From assembly GCA_017465465.1 (NCBI GenBank), contig JAFTWE010000001.1, positions 51,460-115,459 on the forward strand: a stretch of DNA of 64,000 bases. Reading direction: 5' to 3'. Both the position numbers and the translations under genes were made by a program. This DNA is from Clostridia bacterium (GTDB lineage Bacteria > Bacillota > Clostridia > Oscillospirales > Acutalibacteraceae). Below, piece by piece: positions 8,764 to 16,262 of this stretch. The first letter of the stretch is position 1. The number at the start of each line of letters is the position of its first letter. The notes beneath the pieces were generated by a model. It ran no database searches. It had not been told where the DNA came from and saw only the letters and a list, made by a program, of their open reading frames with translations.

Positions 8764-8799
8764 TAAAAAAAGATAACACGGTGCTATTCCGTGTTATCT
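8764..8799 (-). terminator. Intrinsic terminator of the XRE regulator gene
   Basis: Perfect 11-bp stem AGATAACACGG / CCGTGTTATCT (8771-8781, 8789-8799), followed on the minus strand by seven U residues (8770-8764). It sits 5 bp after the regulator's stop. Confidence 0.92.
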
Positions 8800-8803
8800 C
8801 AGT

Positions 8804-9070
8804 TCATTCATCACGACCCAACAGCCAATTTACCGAAACGCCAAGTATATCGGCAATAGCATTGAGTTCTATATCAGATACAGGCCGTTTTTGTCCTTCA
8901 AGCAAAGACAATGCCGGCGTGCTCATTTCAATCCCTTTGAGTTGGAGTTTGGTGAGCAACTCAATTTGTTTCATACCTTGGGATTTTCGCGCCTCGGTTA
9001 CTCTGGCTCCAATTATATTCTTGTTGCCAAGTTCAAGTTTTCTCGGTTTGATGTTGCTCACCCCCTTCAA
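8804..9070 (-). CDS. XRE-family helix-turn-helix regulator
   Basis: An 88-residue single-domain DNA-binding protein. The Cro/C1-type helix-turn-helix runs from about residue 18 to 85, with ARVTEARKSQGMKQIELLTKL as helices 1-2, STPALSLLEGQKRPVSDIELNAIADIL as the recognition region and a closing VSVNWLLG. No effector domain is present. The start is uncertain: TTG 9070 (used here), CTG 9073 and GTG 9061 are possible, and two stops lie just upstream. It is divergent from a 73-residue small gene and separated from it by a palindrome that looks like its operator. Confidence 0.85.
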   Translation of the reverse strand: MKGVSNIKPRKLELGNKNIIGARVTEARKSQGMKQIELLTKLQLKGIEMSTPALSLLEGQKRPVSDIELNAIADILGVSVNWLLGRDE

Positions 9071-9075
9071 CAGTT

Positions 9076-9081
9076 ATTATA
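9076..9081 (-). promoter_or_regulatory. Possible -10 box of the XRE regulator gene
   Basis: TATAAT on the minus strand at 9081-9076 would start transcription near 9069, almost at the regulator's first codons. No good -35 is visible at the right distance, so the operator complex may also control this side. Confidence 0.35.
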
Positions 9082-9094
9082 TGTTTAAAGAGGC

Positions 9095-9123
9095 TTGATT
9101 TATTTGGTAATACCAAATATAAT
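9095..9123 (+). promoter_or_regulatory. Promoter of the small gene at 9160, with operator in its spacer
   Basis: -35 TTGATT (9095-9100), 17-bp spacer, -10 TATAAT (9118-9123). The spacer is almost completely filled by the palindrome TATTTGGT-AAT-ACCAAATA (9101-9119), so a bound repressor would block RNA polymerase. A further half site ACACCAAATA lies at 9138-9147, between the transcription start and the ribosome site. Confidence 0.8.
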
Positions 9124-9159
9124 AGTTTTATTTAACGACACCAAATAAAGGAGAAAACT

Positions 9160-9381
9160 ATGACTGTTGATTCACTTAAAAATGCTTTAAGAGATAAAAA
9201 AACTTGGGAAGAAATATTAAAAGAACAAGATACAATATTCCTTAGTGAAATAGAAGCTGCAAAAAGAAATAAAAATTTTAATCACTATGATTTTGAAAAA
9301 TTCATTCAATTTCTTGAAAGTAAAGAAAAAACCGAGTGTTACAAAGAACACTCGGATAAAAACAGTGGTATGCAATTTTAA
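9160..9381 (+). CDS. Small hypothetical protein under XRE control
   Basis: A 73-residue, highly charged, mostly helical soluble protein with no recognised domain. Ribosome site AAAGGAG is 6 nt from the ATG. It has its own promoter whose spacer carries the probable operator of the divergent XRE regulator, so it is likely the regulated target. The last third of the gene overlaps a hairpin that works as the terminator of the opposing GH4 gene, and its stop overlaps that gene's stop by 3-4 nt. A toxin, an antitoxin or a phage-type small protein are possible readings; nothing in the sequence decides. Confidence 0.65.
   Translation: MTVDSLKNALRDKKTWEEILKEQDTIFLSEIEAAKRNKNFNHYDFEKFIQFLESKEKTECYKEHSDKNSGMQF
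9325..9355 (-). terminator. Intrinsic terminator of the GH4 gene, inside the small plus-strand gene
   Basis: 9-bp stem CCGAGTGTT / AACACTCGG (9332-9340, 9347-9355), followed on the minus strand by a run of at least six U (9331-9326). It lies 23 bp beyond the GH4 stop but within the coding sequence of the opposing 73-residue gene. Confidence 0.85.
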
Positions 9382-10697
9382 TGATATTTTGGAAGGAAGT
9401 CGCCGTGGGCTTCGATAAGGTCGTCGACCATCTTTTTGATTGTGTCGATATCAAGCTCACTGCCTGTATGCGGGTCAAGCATTGCCGCCTGATAGATATG
9501 CTCTTTCTTAAGAGTTGCGGCGGCTTCTATGGTGAGAAGCTGAACATTGATGTTTGTCATATTCATTGCGGCACACTGAACAGGAAGAGCACCAACATGG
9601 CAAGGATGAACACCGTAGCCGTCAACAAGGCAAGGAACCTCAACGCAGGCATCTGCAGGAAGGTTTGTGATAAGGTGACCTGTGTTAAGCACATTACCTC
9701 CGATTTTATATGGGTTGCCTGTTACGATTGATTCCATAATATGTGAAGCGTATTCGTTGGAACGGTTATGCTCCTTAACGCCCTTTTCAAGCATTTCCTG
9801 ATATTCCTTTTTCCAGCCCTCAATCTGATTTACACAGCGGCGGGGATATTCATCAAGAGGAATGTTATAGCGGTCAATAAGTTCAGGGTATTTGCTCTTT
9901 ATGTAGAACATATTATATTCTGCATTATGCTCGCTTGACTCTGTGCAGTAATAGCCAAAATGCTTGATGTAGTCCATTCTGACCTTGTTTTTCTTTTCAG
10001 GGTCTGCAAGATAAGCATCAACTCTTGACTTGATTTCAGGGTAAAGGTCAACGCCGTTTTTATCTTTGATTTCAAGAAGCCAGCCCATGTGGTTAATACC
10101 TGCAATAAGCTCTTTTCTGCCTTCCAGCTTATCTTCCATACCAAGGTCGCGAAGAAGGTCCTCTGTGCAGGATTGAACGCTGTGGCAAAGACCTACAGTG
10201 TTAATGGGAGTATATCTCTGCATATAGCCTGAAAGCATAGCCATAGGATTGGTGTAATTAAGGAAAAGTGCATCAGGGCAAACCTCAGCCATATCATCAG
10301 CAAAATCTTTAAGCACGGGAATTGTGCGAAGAGCGCGCATAATTCCGCCGATGCCGAGAGTATCACCGATAGTCTGACGAAGTCCGTATTTCTTGGGAAC
10401 TTCAAAATCTATAATTGTGCAAGGGTCATAAAGACCAACCTGAATAGCATCAACAACGAAGTTTGCGCCTCTGAGGGCATCCTTTCTCTGCTCAACACCG
10501 AGGTAGCATTCAATTTTGCCGTAGCCGCCCTTTGTTTCACGCATTGCTTCAAGGATTGTTCTGCTCTCTTCAAGGCGTGTTGCATCGATATCGTAAAGAG
10601 CAAAAACGCTGTCACGAAGAGCTTCGGTGCACATACAGTCACCAATAACATTTCTTGCAAAAACGGTGCTTCCTGCACCCATAAATGTAATTTTCAT
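9378..10697 (-). CDS. GH4 family NAD-dependent glycosidase (alpha-galactosidase/alpha-galacturonidase type)
   Basis: A 439-residue cytoplasmic enzyme of glycoside hydrolase family 4, which cleaves by an NAD+/Mn2+ redox-elimination mechanism. The N-terminal Rossmann motif is GAGSTVFARN (residues 7-16). The pair LCHSVQ supplies the metal-binding Cys and His, and NYTNPMAM and the NHMGW region are typical of the MelA/LplD branch. Length matches. The C-terminal residues lack a membrane segment. Whether the substrate is an alpha-galactoside or alpha-galacturonide is not clear. It has its own promoter and terminator, so it is monocistronic. Confidence 0.9.
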   Translation of the reverse strand: MKITFMGAGSTVFARNVIGDCMCTEALRDSVFALYDIDATRLEESRTILEAMRETKGGYGKIECYLGVEQRKDALRGANFVVDAIQVGLYDPCTIIDFEVPKKYGLRQTIGDTLGIGGIMRALRTIPVLKDFADDMAEVCPDALFLNYTNPMAMLSGYMQRYTPINTVGLCHSVQSCTEDLLRDLGMEDKLEGRKELIAGINHMGWLLEIKDKNGVDLYPEIKSRVDAYLADPEKKNKVRMDYIKHFGYYCTESSEHNAEYNMFYIKSKYPELIDRYNIPLDEYPRRCVNQIEGWKKEYQEMLEKGVKEHNRSNEYASHIMESIVTGNPYKIGGNVLNTGHLITNLPADACVEVPCLVDGYGVHPCHVGALPVQCAAMNMTNINVQLLTIEAAATLKKEHIYQAAMLDPHTGSELDIDTIKKMVDDLIEAHGDFLPKYH

Positions 10698-10735
10698 AAA
10701 ATAAAACCTCCTGCCTTATATACTAAGACAAGAGG

Positions 10736-10764
10736 ATTATAACACACATAAAAATGAATGTAAA
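10736..10764 (-). promoter_or_regulatory. Promoter of the GH4 gene
   Basis: Minus strand -35 TTTACA (10764-10759), 17-bp spacer, -10 TATAAT (10741-10736). The ribosome site AGGAGG lies about 10 nt before the ATG at 10697. Confidence 0.85.
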
Positions 10765-10820
10765 TCAGTTTTTTATTTTCTATGTTTTAAACAAATGAAA
10801 GGCTGTACTTTTGTAAACAG

Positions 10821-11552
10821 TTATAAAATCACAAGCAATATGCCATACACAACAGGCTGATGTATCATATAAAAAATCAGTGAATGACGGCCTAAAAATT
10901 CAAGAGGTCTGCACCTGAACGAAGACAGATGTTTCATCAGCTTCAACCTGCTAAAAACAGGATTCAGATAATATCCGCAAACAAAAAGGAAAAGCCACGG
11001 AATTATCGGAAAATAATCGGCTGAATAAAAGCCTCTGAACGGAAAGCCGAGATAAGCAGTGAGATAGTTTTTATAAAAATCTTCCGGGATTTCAAAAAGC
11101 ACCGTTTCCCCTATTCCTATGAAGCCGTCTGAAATATTTTTGGTGAGCAAAAACATTAAAAGGAAAACCGCAAAGCCTAAAAACGGATTTATTTTTTTCA
11201 AAGCCTTATCAAGAGGAATCATCAAAAGCATTGACGAGCCCAACAGGCAAAGCACACCAAAAAGAATAATGCTGTTTTTCATAAACACAGCGGTAACGGC
11301 TGTTATGATTACAGATGCGCCCAGCACAATGATACCATTTTTCAGCTTCTTTTTGCCAAAGTGCCAGCAAAAGCCAGAAAGCAGAATAAATGTGTGGCAG
11401 ATAAGCTGTTGCCATATATGTGCACCGTCAGAGGTAAACCACGGCACATCAGCGTGAAAGATATTTACAACATCCCACAAGGCGTGATATAAAATCATAT
11501 TCACAAGGGCGAAGCCGCGAAGAGCATCAAGAACAAAATAGCGATTTTTCAT
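10821..11552 (-). CDS. DUF1624 / HGSNAT-like membrane acyltransferase
   Basis: A 243-residue protein with about seven membrane helices that begins with YFVLDALRGFALVNMILYH, the entry signature of the DUF1624 / heparan-alpha-glucosaminide N-acetyltransferase superfamily. A conserved GFPFRGFYSADYFPIIPW loop and a GRHSLIFYMIHQP C-terminal motif follow, as in that family. It probably transfers an acetyl group across the membrane to a sugar. An in-frame GTG at 11588 exists, but family proteins start right before the LDALRG motif, so ATG 11552 is chosen. It begins 2 nt after the stop of the secreted upstream gene and is in its operon, divergent from nanEKA. Confidence 0.8.
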   Translation of the reverse strand: MKNRYFVLDALRGFALVNMILYHALWDVVNIFHADVPWFTSDGAHIWQQLICHTFILLSGFCWHFGKKKLKNGIIVLGASVIITAVTAVFMKNSIILFGVLCLLGSSMLLMIPLDKALKKINPFLGFAVFLLMFLLTKNISDGFIGIGETVLFEIPEDFYKNYLTAYLGFPFRGFYSADYFPIIPWLFLFVCGYYLNPVFSRLKLMKHLSSFRCRPLEFLGRHSLIFYMIHQPVVYGILLVIL

Positions 11553-11553
11553 A

Positions 11554-12414
11554 TCAGAAATCAACTTTGTAATGATGAACAAATACACCTAAAACCTTGT
11601 TATAGTCAAGCACGTGCATAACGGCGCCGTCCTCTGTAGGCAAGAAGGTTAAGCCCTCTGCCTCAACATTGTCACCGCCTACATCGCGTATAAATTTCAC
11701 GGCAGTTTCACCTGTTTCAACATTGAAGCTGAGGATATTTTTGTAATTGCCGTTGTTTTCAATATCGTTAGAAAGGTAAAGTGTTCCGTTATAAAATTCA
11801 CCGCCCTGGATGCGGTCAATCTCGTCAAGACCTTTAATCGGGATTTCTTTAACGAGCTTCATTGAGTTGTTAACATCATAAGCATAAACTGTTTTAGCGT
11901 GAGACCATTTTGAAGCATACAAATAGCCTGTGTCAGGGTCAACGGCACACCAAGGCACACCATCGTCATAAATTTCATTAGGAAGGTCATAAACCTCACC
12001 GGTAGGTTTAAGTGTTTCACAGTCAAACACAACTATGCAGGCATAAACCTCGTCGCCGCCTTCAACCGGGGCATAGATTTTGCCGTTATAATAGCTGATT
12101 CCTCCGATGTGGTTATTGCCGCGGTCGGAGCATTTATCGGGCAACGGATTGATACGGCTTTTCTGAAGCTCCATATCTTCAACTGTAAACTTGCCGAGAA
12201 TAGTAAAATTTATTGCAGCCAAAGAGCCGCTTGTGTAGTAATACTCACCGTCTGTAGTTATTCCCTGGCCTGAAAGCAGTGCTTTTTCAAAAACCAAAAC
12301 ATCCTGAGAAACAAGCTCGGCAGATTCAGTGCTCTGAGCAACGGGGCTTGTGAGCAAAGTGATAAGTAAAATGGGTAAAGTGATTATCGACATAAGCTTT
12401 CTTATAATAAACAT
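11554..12414 (-). CDS. Secreted beta-propeller-like protein
   Basis: A 286-residue exported protein: signal peptide at about 1-27 with ILLITLLTSPVAQS as its core, then a series of ~45-residue blade-like repeats (GISYYNGKIYAPVEG, AVDPDTGYLYASKW, GGEFYNGTLYLSND, LTFLPTEDGAVMHV) resembling NHL/YncE or quinoprotein-type propellers. No catalytic signature is seen, so a binding or lyase-like role is only a guess. ATG 12414 is preferred over the in-frame start at 12462 because of the GGAG ribosome site 7 nt upstream and because the signal peptide starts there. Its promoter shares a box with the divergent sialic-acid operon. Confidence 0.75.
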   Translation of the reverse strand: MFIIRKLMSIITLPILLITLLTSPVAQSTESAELVSQDVLVFEKALLSGQGITTDGEYYYTSGSLAAINFTILGKFTVEDMELQKSRINPLPDKCSDRGNNHIGGISYYNGKIYAPVEGGDEVYACIVVFDCETLKPTGEVYDLPNEIYDDGVPWCAVDPDTGYLYASKWSHAKTVYAYDVNNSMKLVKEIPIKGLDEIDRIQGGEFYNGTLYLSNDIENNGNYKNILSFNVETGETAVKFIRDVGGDNVEAEGLTFLPTEDGAVMHVLDYNKVLGVFVHHYKVDF

Positions 12415-12438
12415 ATTTTTTCTCCTTATTTCAGATTT

Positions 12439-12489
12439 ACTGAATTCTAACATATTTTCCATAAAATATCAATAAATATTGAATTCAGT
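12439..12489. promoter_or_regulatory. Paired inverted operator boxes in the nan divergon
   Basis: ACTGAATTC (12439-12447) and its inverted copy GAATTCAGT (12481-12489) lie with centres 42 bp apart, four helical turns. The left copy overlaps the -10 of the minus-strand promoter and the right copy overlaps the -35 of the nanE promoter. A repressor binding both would silence both operons, possibly by looping. The regulator is not encoded next to it. Confidence 0.6.
12444..12472 (-). promoter_or_regulatory. Promoter of the secreted propeller/DUF1624 operon
   Basis: Minus strand -35 TTGATA (12472-12467), 17-bp spacer, -10 TAGAAT (12449-12444). The -10 overlaps the box ACTGAATTC at 12439-12447. 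Confidence 0.75.
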
Positions 12490-12507
12490 TTTTGGTTGTG
12501 ATATAAT
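12479..12507 (+). promoter_or_regulatory. Promoter of the nan operon
   Basis: -35 TTGAAT (12479-12484), 17-bp spacer, -10 TATAAT (12502-12507). The expected start at 12513-12515 coincides with the nanE ATG, so the mRNA would be leaderless. Confidence 0.8.
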
Positions 12508-12514
12508 TTTAACC

Positions 12515-13219
12515 ATGGAAAATATTAAAAACAAACAAATATTAAAGCAAATCGAAGGCGGACTTATTGTTTCCTGCCAGGCGTTGTCAACAGAGCCATT
12601 ATATGACAGCTACATAATGAGCAAAATAGCTTATGCCGCATCTCTCGGCGGTGCCGTGGGAATTAGAGCAAATACTGTTGTTGACATTCTCGCCATCAGA
12701 GAAAGGGTCAGCCTCCCGATTATCGGAATCATCAAAGAGGAATATCCCGACAGCGATGTTTACATCACCCCTACTATGAAAGAGGTTGATGCACTCGTTG
12801 AAATCGGGTGTGAAATTATTGCTCTTGATGCAACAAACAGAGTGAGACCGGGCGGAGTTACTTTCAGCGAATTTTTTAAAGAAGTTCGCCAAAAATACCC
12901 CGACCAGCTCTTTATGGCAGACACCTCTTGCTTTGATGAGGGCAAGCTTGCCCTTGAGCTGGGCTTTGACTTGCTCGGCACAACAATGAGCGGTTACACT
13001 CCTTACACCAAAGGCACTCCCCTTCCTGACTTCACTCTTATGAAGCGTTACAAAGAGGAGCTTGGTGCAACTGTTATTGCCGAAGGCGGTATCTGGGCAC
13101 CTGACGAATTGGTAAAAGCTTTTGAGAGCGGCGCTCACGCGGCAGTTGTGGGAACAGCCATTACAAGACCTATGGACATTACTAAGCGTTTTGTTAAAGC
13201 GTTGGAGGAAAGCAGATGA
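12515..13219 (+). CDS. nanE: N-acetylmannosamine-6-phosphate 2-epimerase
   Basis: NanE converts ManNAc-6-P to GlcNAc-6-P in the cytoplasm, the last dedicated step of sialic-acid breakdown. The 234-residue TIM-barrel shows GGLIVSCQAL near the N-terminus, the catalytic-lysine region IIGIIKEEY, ALDATNRVRP, and the phosphate-binding loops VIAEGGIW and AAVVGTAITRP. ATG 12515 is used: an in-frame TTG at 12479 coincides with the -35 box. There is no ribosome site before the ATG, consistent with a leaderless transcript. Its stop overlaps the nanK start (ATGA). Confidence 0.95.
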   Translation: MENIKNKQILKQIEGGLIVSCQALSTEPLYDSYIMSKIAYAASLGGAVGIRANTVVDILAIRERVSLPIIGIIKEEYPDSDVYITPTMKEVDALVEIGCEIIALDATNRVRPGGVTFSEFFKEVRQKYPDQLFMADTSCFDEGKLALELGFDLLGTTMSGYTPYTKGTPLPDFTLMKRYKEELGATVIAEGGIWAPDELVKAFESGAHAAVVGTAITRPMDITKRFVKALEESR

Positions 13220-14091
13220 AAATTCTCACCTTTGACATAGGCGGAACTGAAATAAAATATGCTTTGTGCGATGAGAATTTTAATTTGACCGAAAAAAATT
13301 CGATACCCACCAATGCCCACGAGGGCGGCCCAAAAATAATTGAGCGGGTTATTGAAATTATTAAGTCCTTTAGCGGAATTGACCGAATCGGCATTTCCAC
13401 AGCAGGTCAGGTTGACAGCGTTAAGGGTGAAATCGTTTACGCTACAGACACCATTCCCGGATACACAGGCGTTAAAATTAAGGAACTGGTTGAAAAGCAG
13501 ACAGGTATCCCCACCGCTGTTGAAAACGATGTTAATTCTGCCGCTGTCGGCGAGGCTGTTTTCGGTGCGGCTAAAGGATATCAGAATTTTATTTGCCTTA
13601 CCTACGGCACGGGAATCGGCGGAGCAATTTATCTTGACGGCAAGCTGTTTACAGGCAACTCATTTTCTGCAGGCGAATTCGGTCATATTGTAACCCACAA
13701 AGGCGGTAAAGATTGCACCTGCGGCGGTAACGGCTGTTATGAGGCTTATGCTTCAACAAGTGCGTTGGCAAACGCAGTTAAAGAAAAGCTTCACAAGGAT
13801 TTAAACGGCCGCGAGATTTTTGAAAGCTTCAGCAATCCTGAAATCAGACTTATTATTGACGAATGGATTGACGAAATTGTAACAGGACTTAAAGGGCTCA
13901 TTTATATTTTTAACCCCGCTCTTATTGTTGCAGGCGGCGGAATAATGAATGAAGAATATATTACTCAGGAAATAAACAAAAGACTGCAAAACGAGCTTAT
14001 GGCAAGCTTTCGCAAGGTTAAGGTAGTTAAAGCCCTTATGGGCAATGACGCCAACAAGCTCGGCGCGGCATATCTTGCATCACAATTATAA
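13216..14091 (+). CDS. nanK: ROK-family N-acetylmannosamine kinase
   Basis: A 291-residue ROK sugar kinase that phosphorylates ManNAc with ATP. The N-terminal phosphate loop is FDIGGTEIKYAL (about residues 5-16). ENDVNSAAVGE carries the catalytic aspartate, and GTGIGGAI and GEFGH are the sugar-binding elements. The zinc site is CTCGGNGCYE. The start overlaps the nanE stop by 4 nt, so the two are translationally coupled. Being placed between nanE and nanA supports the ManNAc kinase assignment over a generic glucokinase. Confidence 0.92.
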   Translation: MKILTFDIGGTEIKYALCDENFNLTEKNSIPTNAHEGGPKIIERVIEIIKSFSGIDRIGISTAGQVDSVKGEIVYATDTIPGYTGVKIKELVEKQTGIPTAVENDVNSAAVGEAVFGAAKGYQNFICLTYGTGIGGAIYLDGKLFTGNSFSAGEFGHIVTHKGGKDCTCGGNGCYEAYASTSALANAVKEKLHKDLNGREIFESFSNPEIRLIIDEWIDEIVTGLKGLIYIFNPALIVAGGGIMNEEYITQEINKRLQNELMASFRKVKVVKALMGNDANKLGAAYLASQL

Positions 14092-14113
14092 GATTTGTAT
14101 AGGAGTTTTAAGT

Positions 14114-14974
14114 ATGAAAGGTATTTTTACAGCACTTCTCACCCCATTTAAAGAGGATTACACAATCAACGAATCAGCACTTAAAAAGTTAGTTGAATTC
14201 AACCTTGAAAAAGGCATCAACGGCTTTTATGTCGGCGGTAGCACAGGCGAAAGCATGGTTATGACCAACGAGGAAAGAAAAGAAGTTTTCAGAATCGTTA
14301 AAGAAGCCGCAGGAGATAAAGTTCCTATGATTGCACACTGCGGCGCAATTTCAACTGACGCGGCTATTGATATGGCTAAGACTGCAGAAAGCCTCGGCTA
14401 CAATGCTGTTTCTGCTGTTGCTCCGTTTTATTATTCTTTCCCCGCTCCTGCTATCAAGCAGTATTACACCGACATCGTTGACAGTGTAAACATTCCTATG
14501 GTTGTTTACAACTTCCCCGGCGGTAACGGATTTACATTCACAGCAGACTATGCCGCTGAGATGTTTCAGGACAAGCGCTTCTGCGGAATCAAGCACACAT
14601 CCGCTGACCTTTACACCCTTCAGCAGTTCAAAGAAAAAATTGACGGCGTAACTGTTTTTAACGGCTTTGATGAAATGTGCCTCGGCGGACTTTCAATGGG
14701 TGCAGACGGTGCAATCGGAAGCACATATAACTTTATGGGTGATAAATTCCTTAAGATTTATGATGAATTCCACAACGGCAACATCAAAAAGGCACAGGAA
14801 ATCCAGAACGAAGCCAATTTAATTATTGCAGAAATGATTAAATACGGTGTTTTCCAGTGTGAAAAAGCTGTGCTTACACACCTTGGCATTGATATGGGCC
14901 CCTGCCGCAAGCCTTTCCTCCCATTGAGCAAAGACGGTTGGGACGCAATGAAGAAGGTTGCAGAATCTTTATAA
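14114..14974 (+). CDS. nanA: N-acetylneuraminate lyase
   Basis: A 286-residue class I aldolase of the DapA/NanA family that splits Neu5Ac into ManNAc and pyruvate. GGSTGE (about residues 41-46) binds the pyruvate carboxylate. The tyrosine of VVYNFPG (about 132) and the Schiff-base lysine of CGIKHTS (about 160) are in place. ATG 14114 has the ribosome site AGGAG with a 9-nt gap; the longer in-frame start at 14045 lies inside nanK and is rejected. Third gene of the nan operon. Confidence 0.95.
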   Translation: MKGIFTALLTPFKEDYTINESALKKLVEFNLEKGINGFYVGGSTGESMVMTNEERKEVFRIVKEAAGDKVPMIAHCGAISTDAAIDMAKTAESLGYNAVSAVAPFYYSFPAPAIKQYYTDIVDSVNIPMVVYNFPGGNGFTFTADYAAEMFQDKRFCGIKHTSADLYTLQQFKEKIDGVTVFNGFDEMCLGGLSMGADGAIGSTYNFMGDKFLKIYDEFHNGNIKKAQEIQNEANLIIAEMIKYGVFQCEKAVLTHLGIDMGPCRKPFLPLSKDGWDAMKKVAESL

Positions 14975-14993
14975 AAAGTGAGCGTGATTCTGA

Positions 14994-16256
14994 ATGTTCA
15001 AAAAACTGACTGATAAGATTTTTTTCAGCAACGGTGCAGGCGATTATTCAATTCCCCTTGTGCGGCTTGATGTTATGCCCGACGGTACGCCTGAAGAGCT
15101 TAAATATCTTTACGAAATTTCCACCGTTGATGACGGGCTTGATTATATCGGACATCCCGATGCAATCTTATTAAAAGACGGAAGCATTCTGGATGTTTAC
15201 CCGTCAGGCCACGGCAAAGGCGCTGTCAGAAGCAGAATAAGCTATGACGGCGGAGTAACATATACAGGCGAAATTGAAAATCAGCCAAAATCCTGGGAAA
15301 CCTCAAGAGAAACACCCACAATTTATCGACTTGAATTTTCCGACGGAACTCCCGATAAAATTCTTCTTGTTTCAGGCAACCCTGACTGGCACGACGGAAA
15401 GGGTTCAATCGGCGGATTCAACTTTTCACTTTCGGATGACGAGGGTAAAAGCTGGAGCGAATTCGAGCTTTGCTTTTCAAAAAAAGATGAGGTTACCGTA
15501 CTTCCCATTGTTTCAATGGCTTCACTTACAAGGCTTAAGGAAAACGGTAAATTTGTTGATAAATGGATGGGATTTTTCCACGACAGCAAGTTTGTAAACT
15601 ACAAAACAATTCTTTCTTTTGAAAACGGAAAGCCCGTATGGAGCATACCCGAACCGTATTTTGCTCAGCACAGAGCCATTGAGAAAAAGGCAAATATGTG
15701 TGAGGTTGAAGTAATCCGTTCTCAGCAAGGTCAAGGCGATGAGCTTTGCCTGATTGCAAGAAGCAACAACAAAAAGTATAACTCTTTGATTTCATTTTCA
15801 AACGACGAAGGTAAGACCTGGTCAGAGCCGAGGTTTGTTCCCTCTTCACTCAACGGCGAACGGCACAAGGCTGACTACTCCCCTGACGACAGACTTTTTA
15901 TCACCTTCCGCTCTATTGAAAGAGGCAAGGATAAAGCAAAAAAGCACTCCGCTGAGCGCGGCAAAAAATGGTTCAGCGAGGGTTGGGTTGCATGGGTAGG
16001 CACTTACGATGACCTAAAAAACGGCAAAGAGGGTCAATACAGAATTAAGCTTGCTCACACTTACCTCAAAAATCAAAAAGAGCCTGCGCTTTCGGCCAAT
16101 GCCGACACAGGCTACTGCGGAAATGTTGTTTTTGAAGACGGTATGATTGTTACATCAACCTACGGCTGTTTCGGTAACAAAACTGCTGACGGAAAATATC
16201 AGACCTATGTTGTTTCAAAAAGGCTCAAGCTTTCAGATGTTGACAAATTGATATAA
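14994..16256 (+). CDS. Sialidase-superfamily (Asp-box) protein, cytoplasmic
   Basis: A 420-residue six-bladed-propeller protein with three Asp-box repeats: SYDGGVTY (about 84-91), SDDEGKSW (about 143) and SNDEGKTW (about 264). It ends the nan operon and so probably acts on sialic-acid conjugates. Two oddities argue for caution. It has no signal peptide, whereas most GH33 sialidases are exported. The N-terminal FRIP motif that gives the first catalytic arginine reads YSIP (about 19-22), with serine replacing arginine, although RSNNK near residue 255 and other arginines remain. It may act on imported sialosides or have drifted to another substrate. Confidence 0.78.
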   Translation: MFKKLTDKIFFSNGAGDYSIPLVRLDVMPDGTPEELKYLYEISTVDDGLDYIGHPDAILLKDGSILDVYPSGHGKGAVRSRISYDGGVTYTGEIENQPKSWETSRETPTIYRLEFSDGTPDKILLVSGNPDWHDGKGSIGGFNFSLSDDEGKSWSEFELCFSKKDEVTVLPIVSMASLTRLKENGKFVDKWMGFFHDSKFVNYKTILSFENGKPVWSIPEPYFAQHRAIEKKANMCEVEVIRSQQGQGDELCLIARSNNKKYNSLISFSNDEGKTWSEPRFVPSSLNGERHKADYSPDDRLFITFRSIERGKDKAKKHSAERGKKWFSEGWVAWVGTYDDLKNGKEGQYRIKLAHTYLKNQKEPALSANADTGYCGNVVFEDGMIVTSTYGCFGNKTADGKYQTYVVSKRLKLSDVDKLI

Positions 16257-16262
16257 AAGCTA

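Noticed and set aside
12479..12514. Upstream TTG start for nanE
   Set aside because: The TTG is the -35 box of the nan promoter itself and the extra twelve residues do not resemble NanE.
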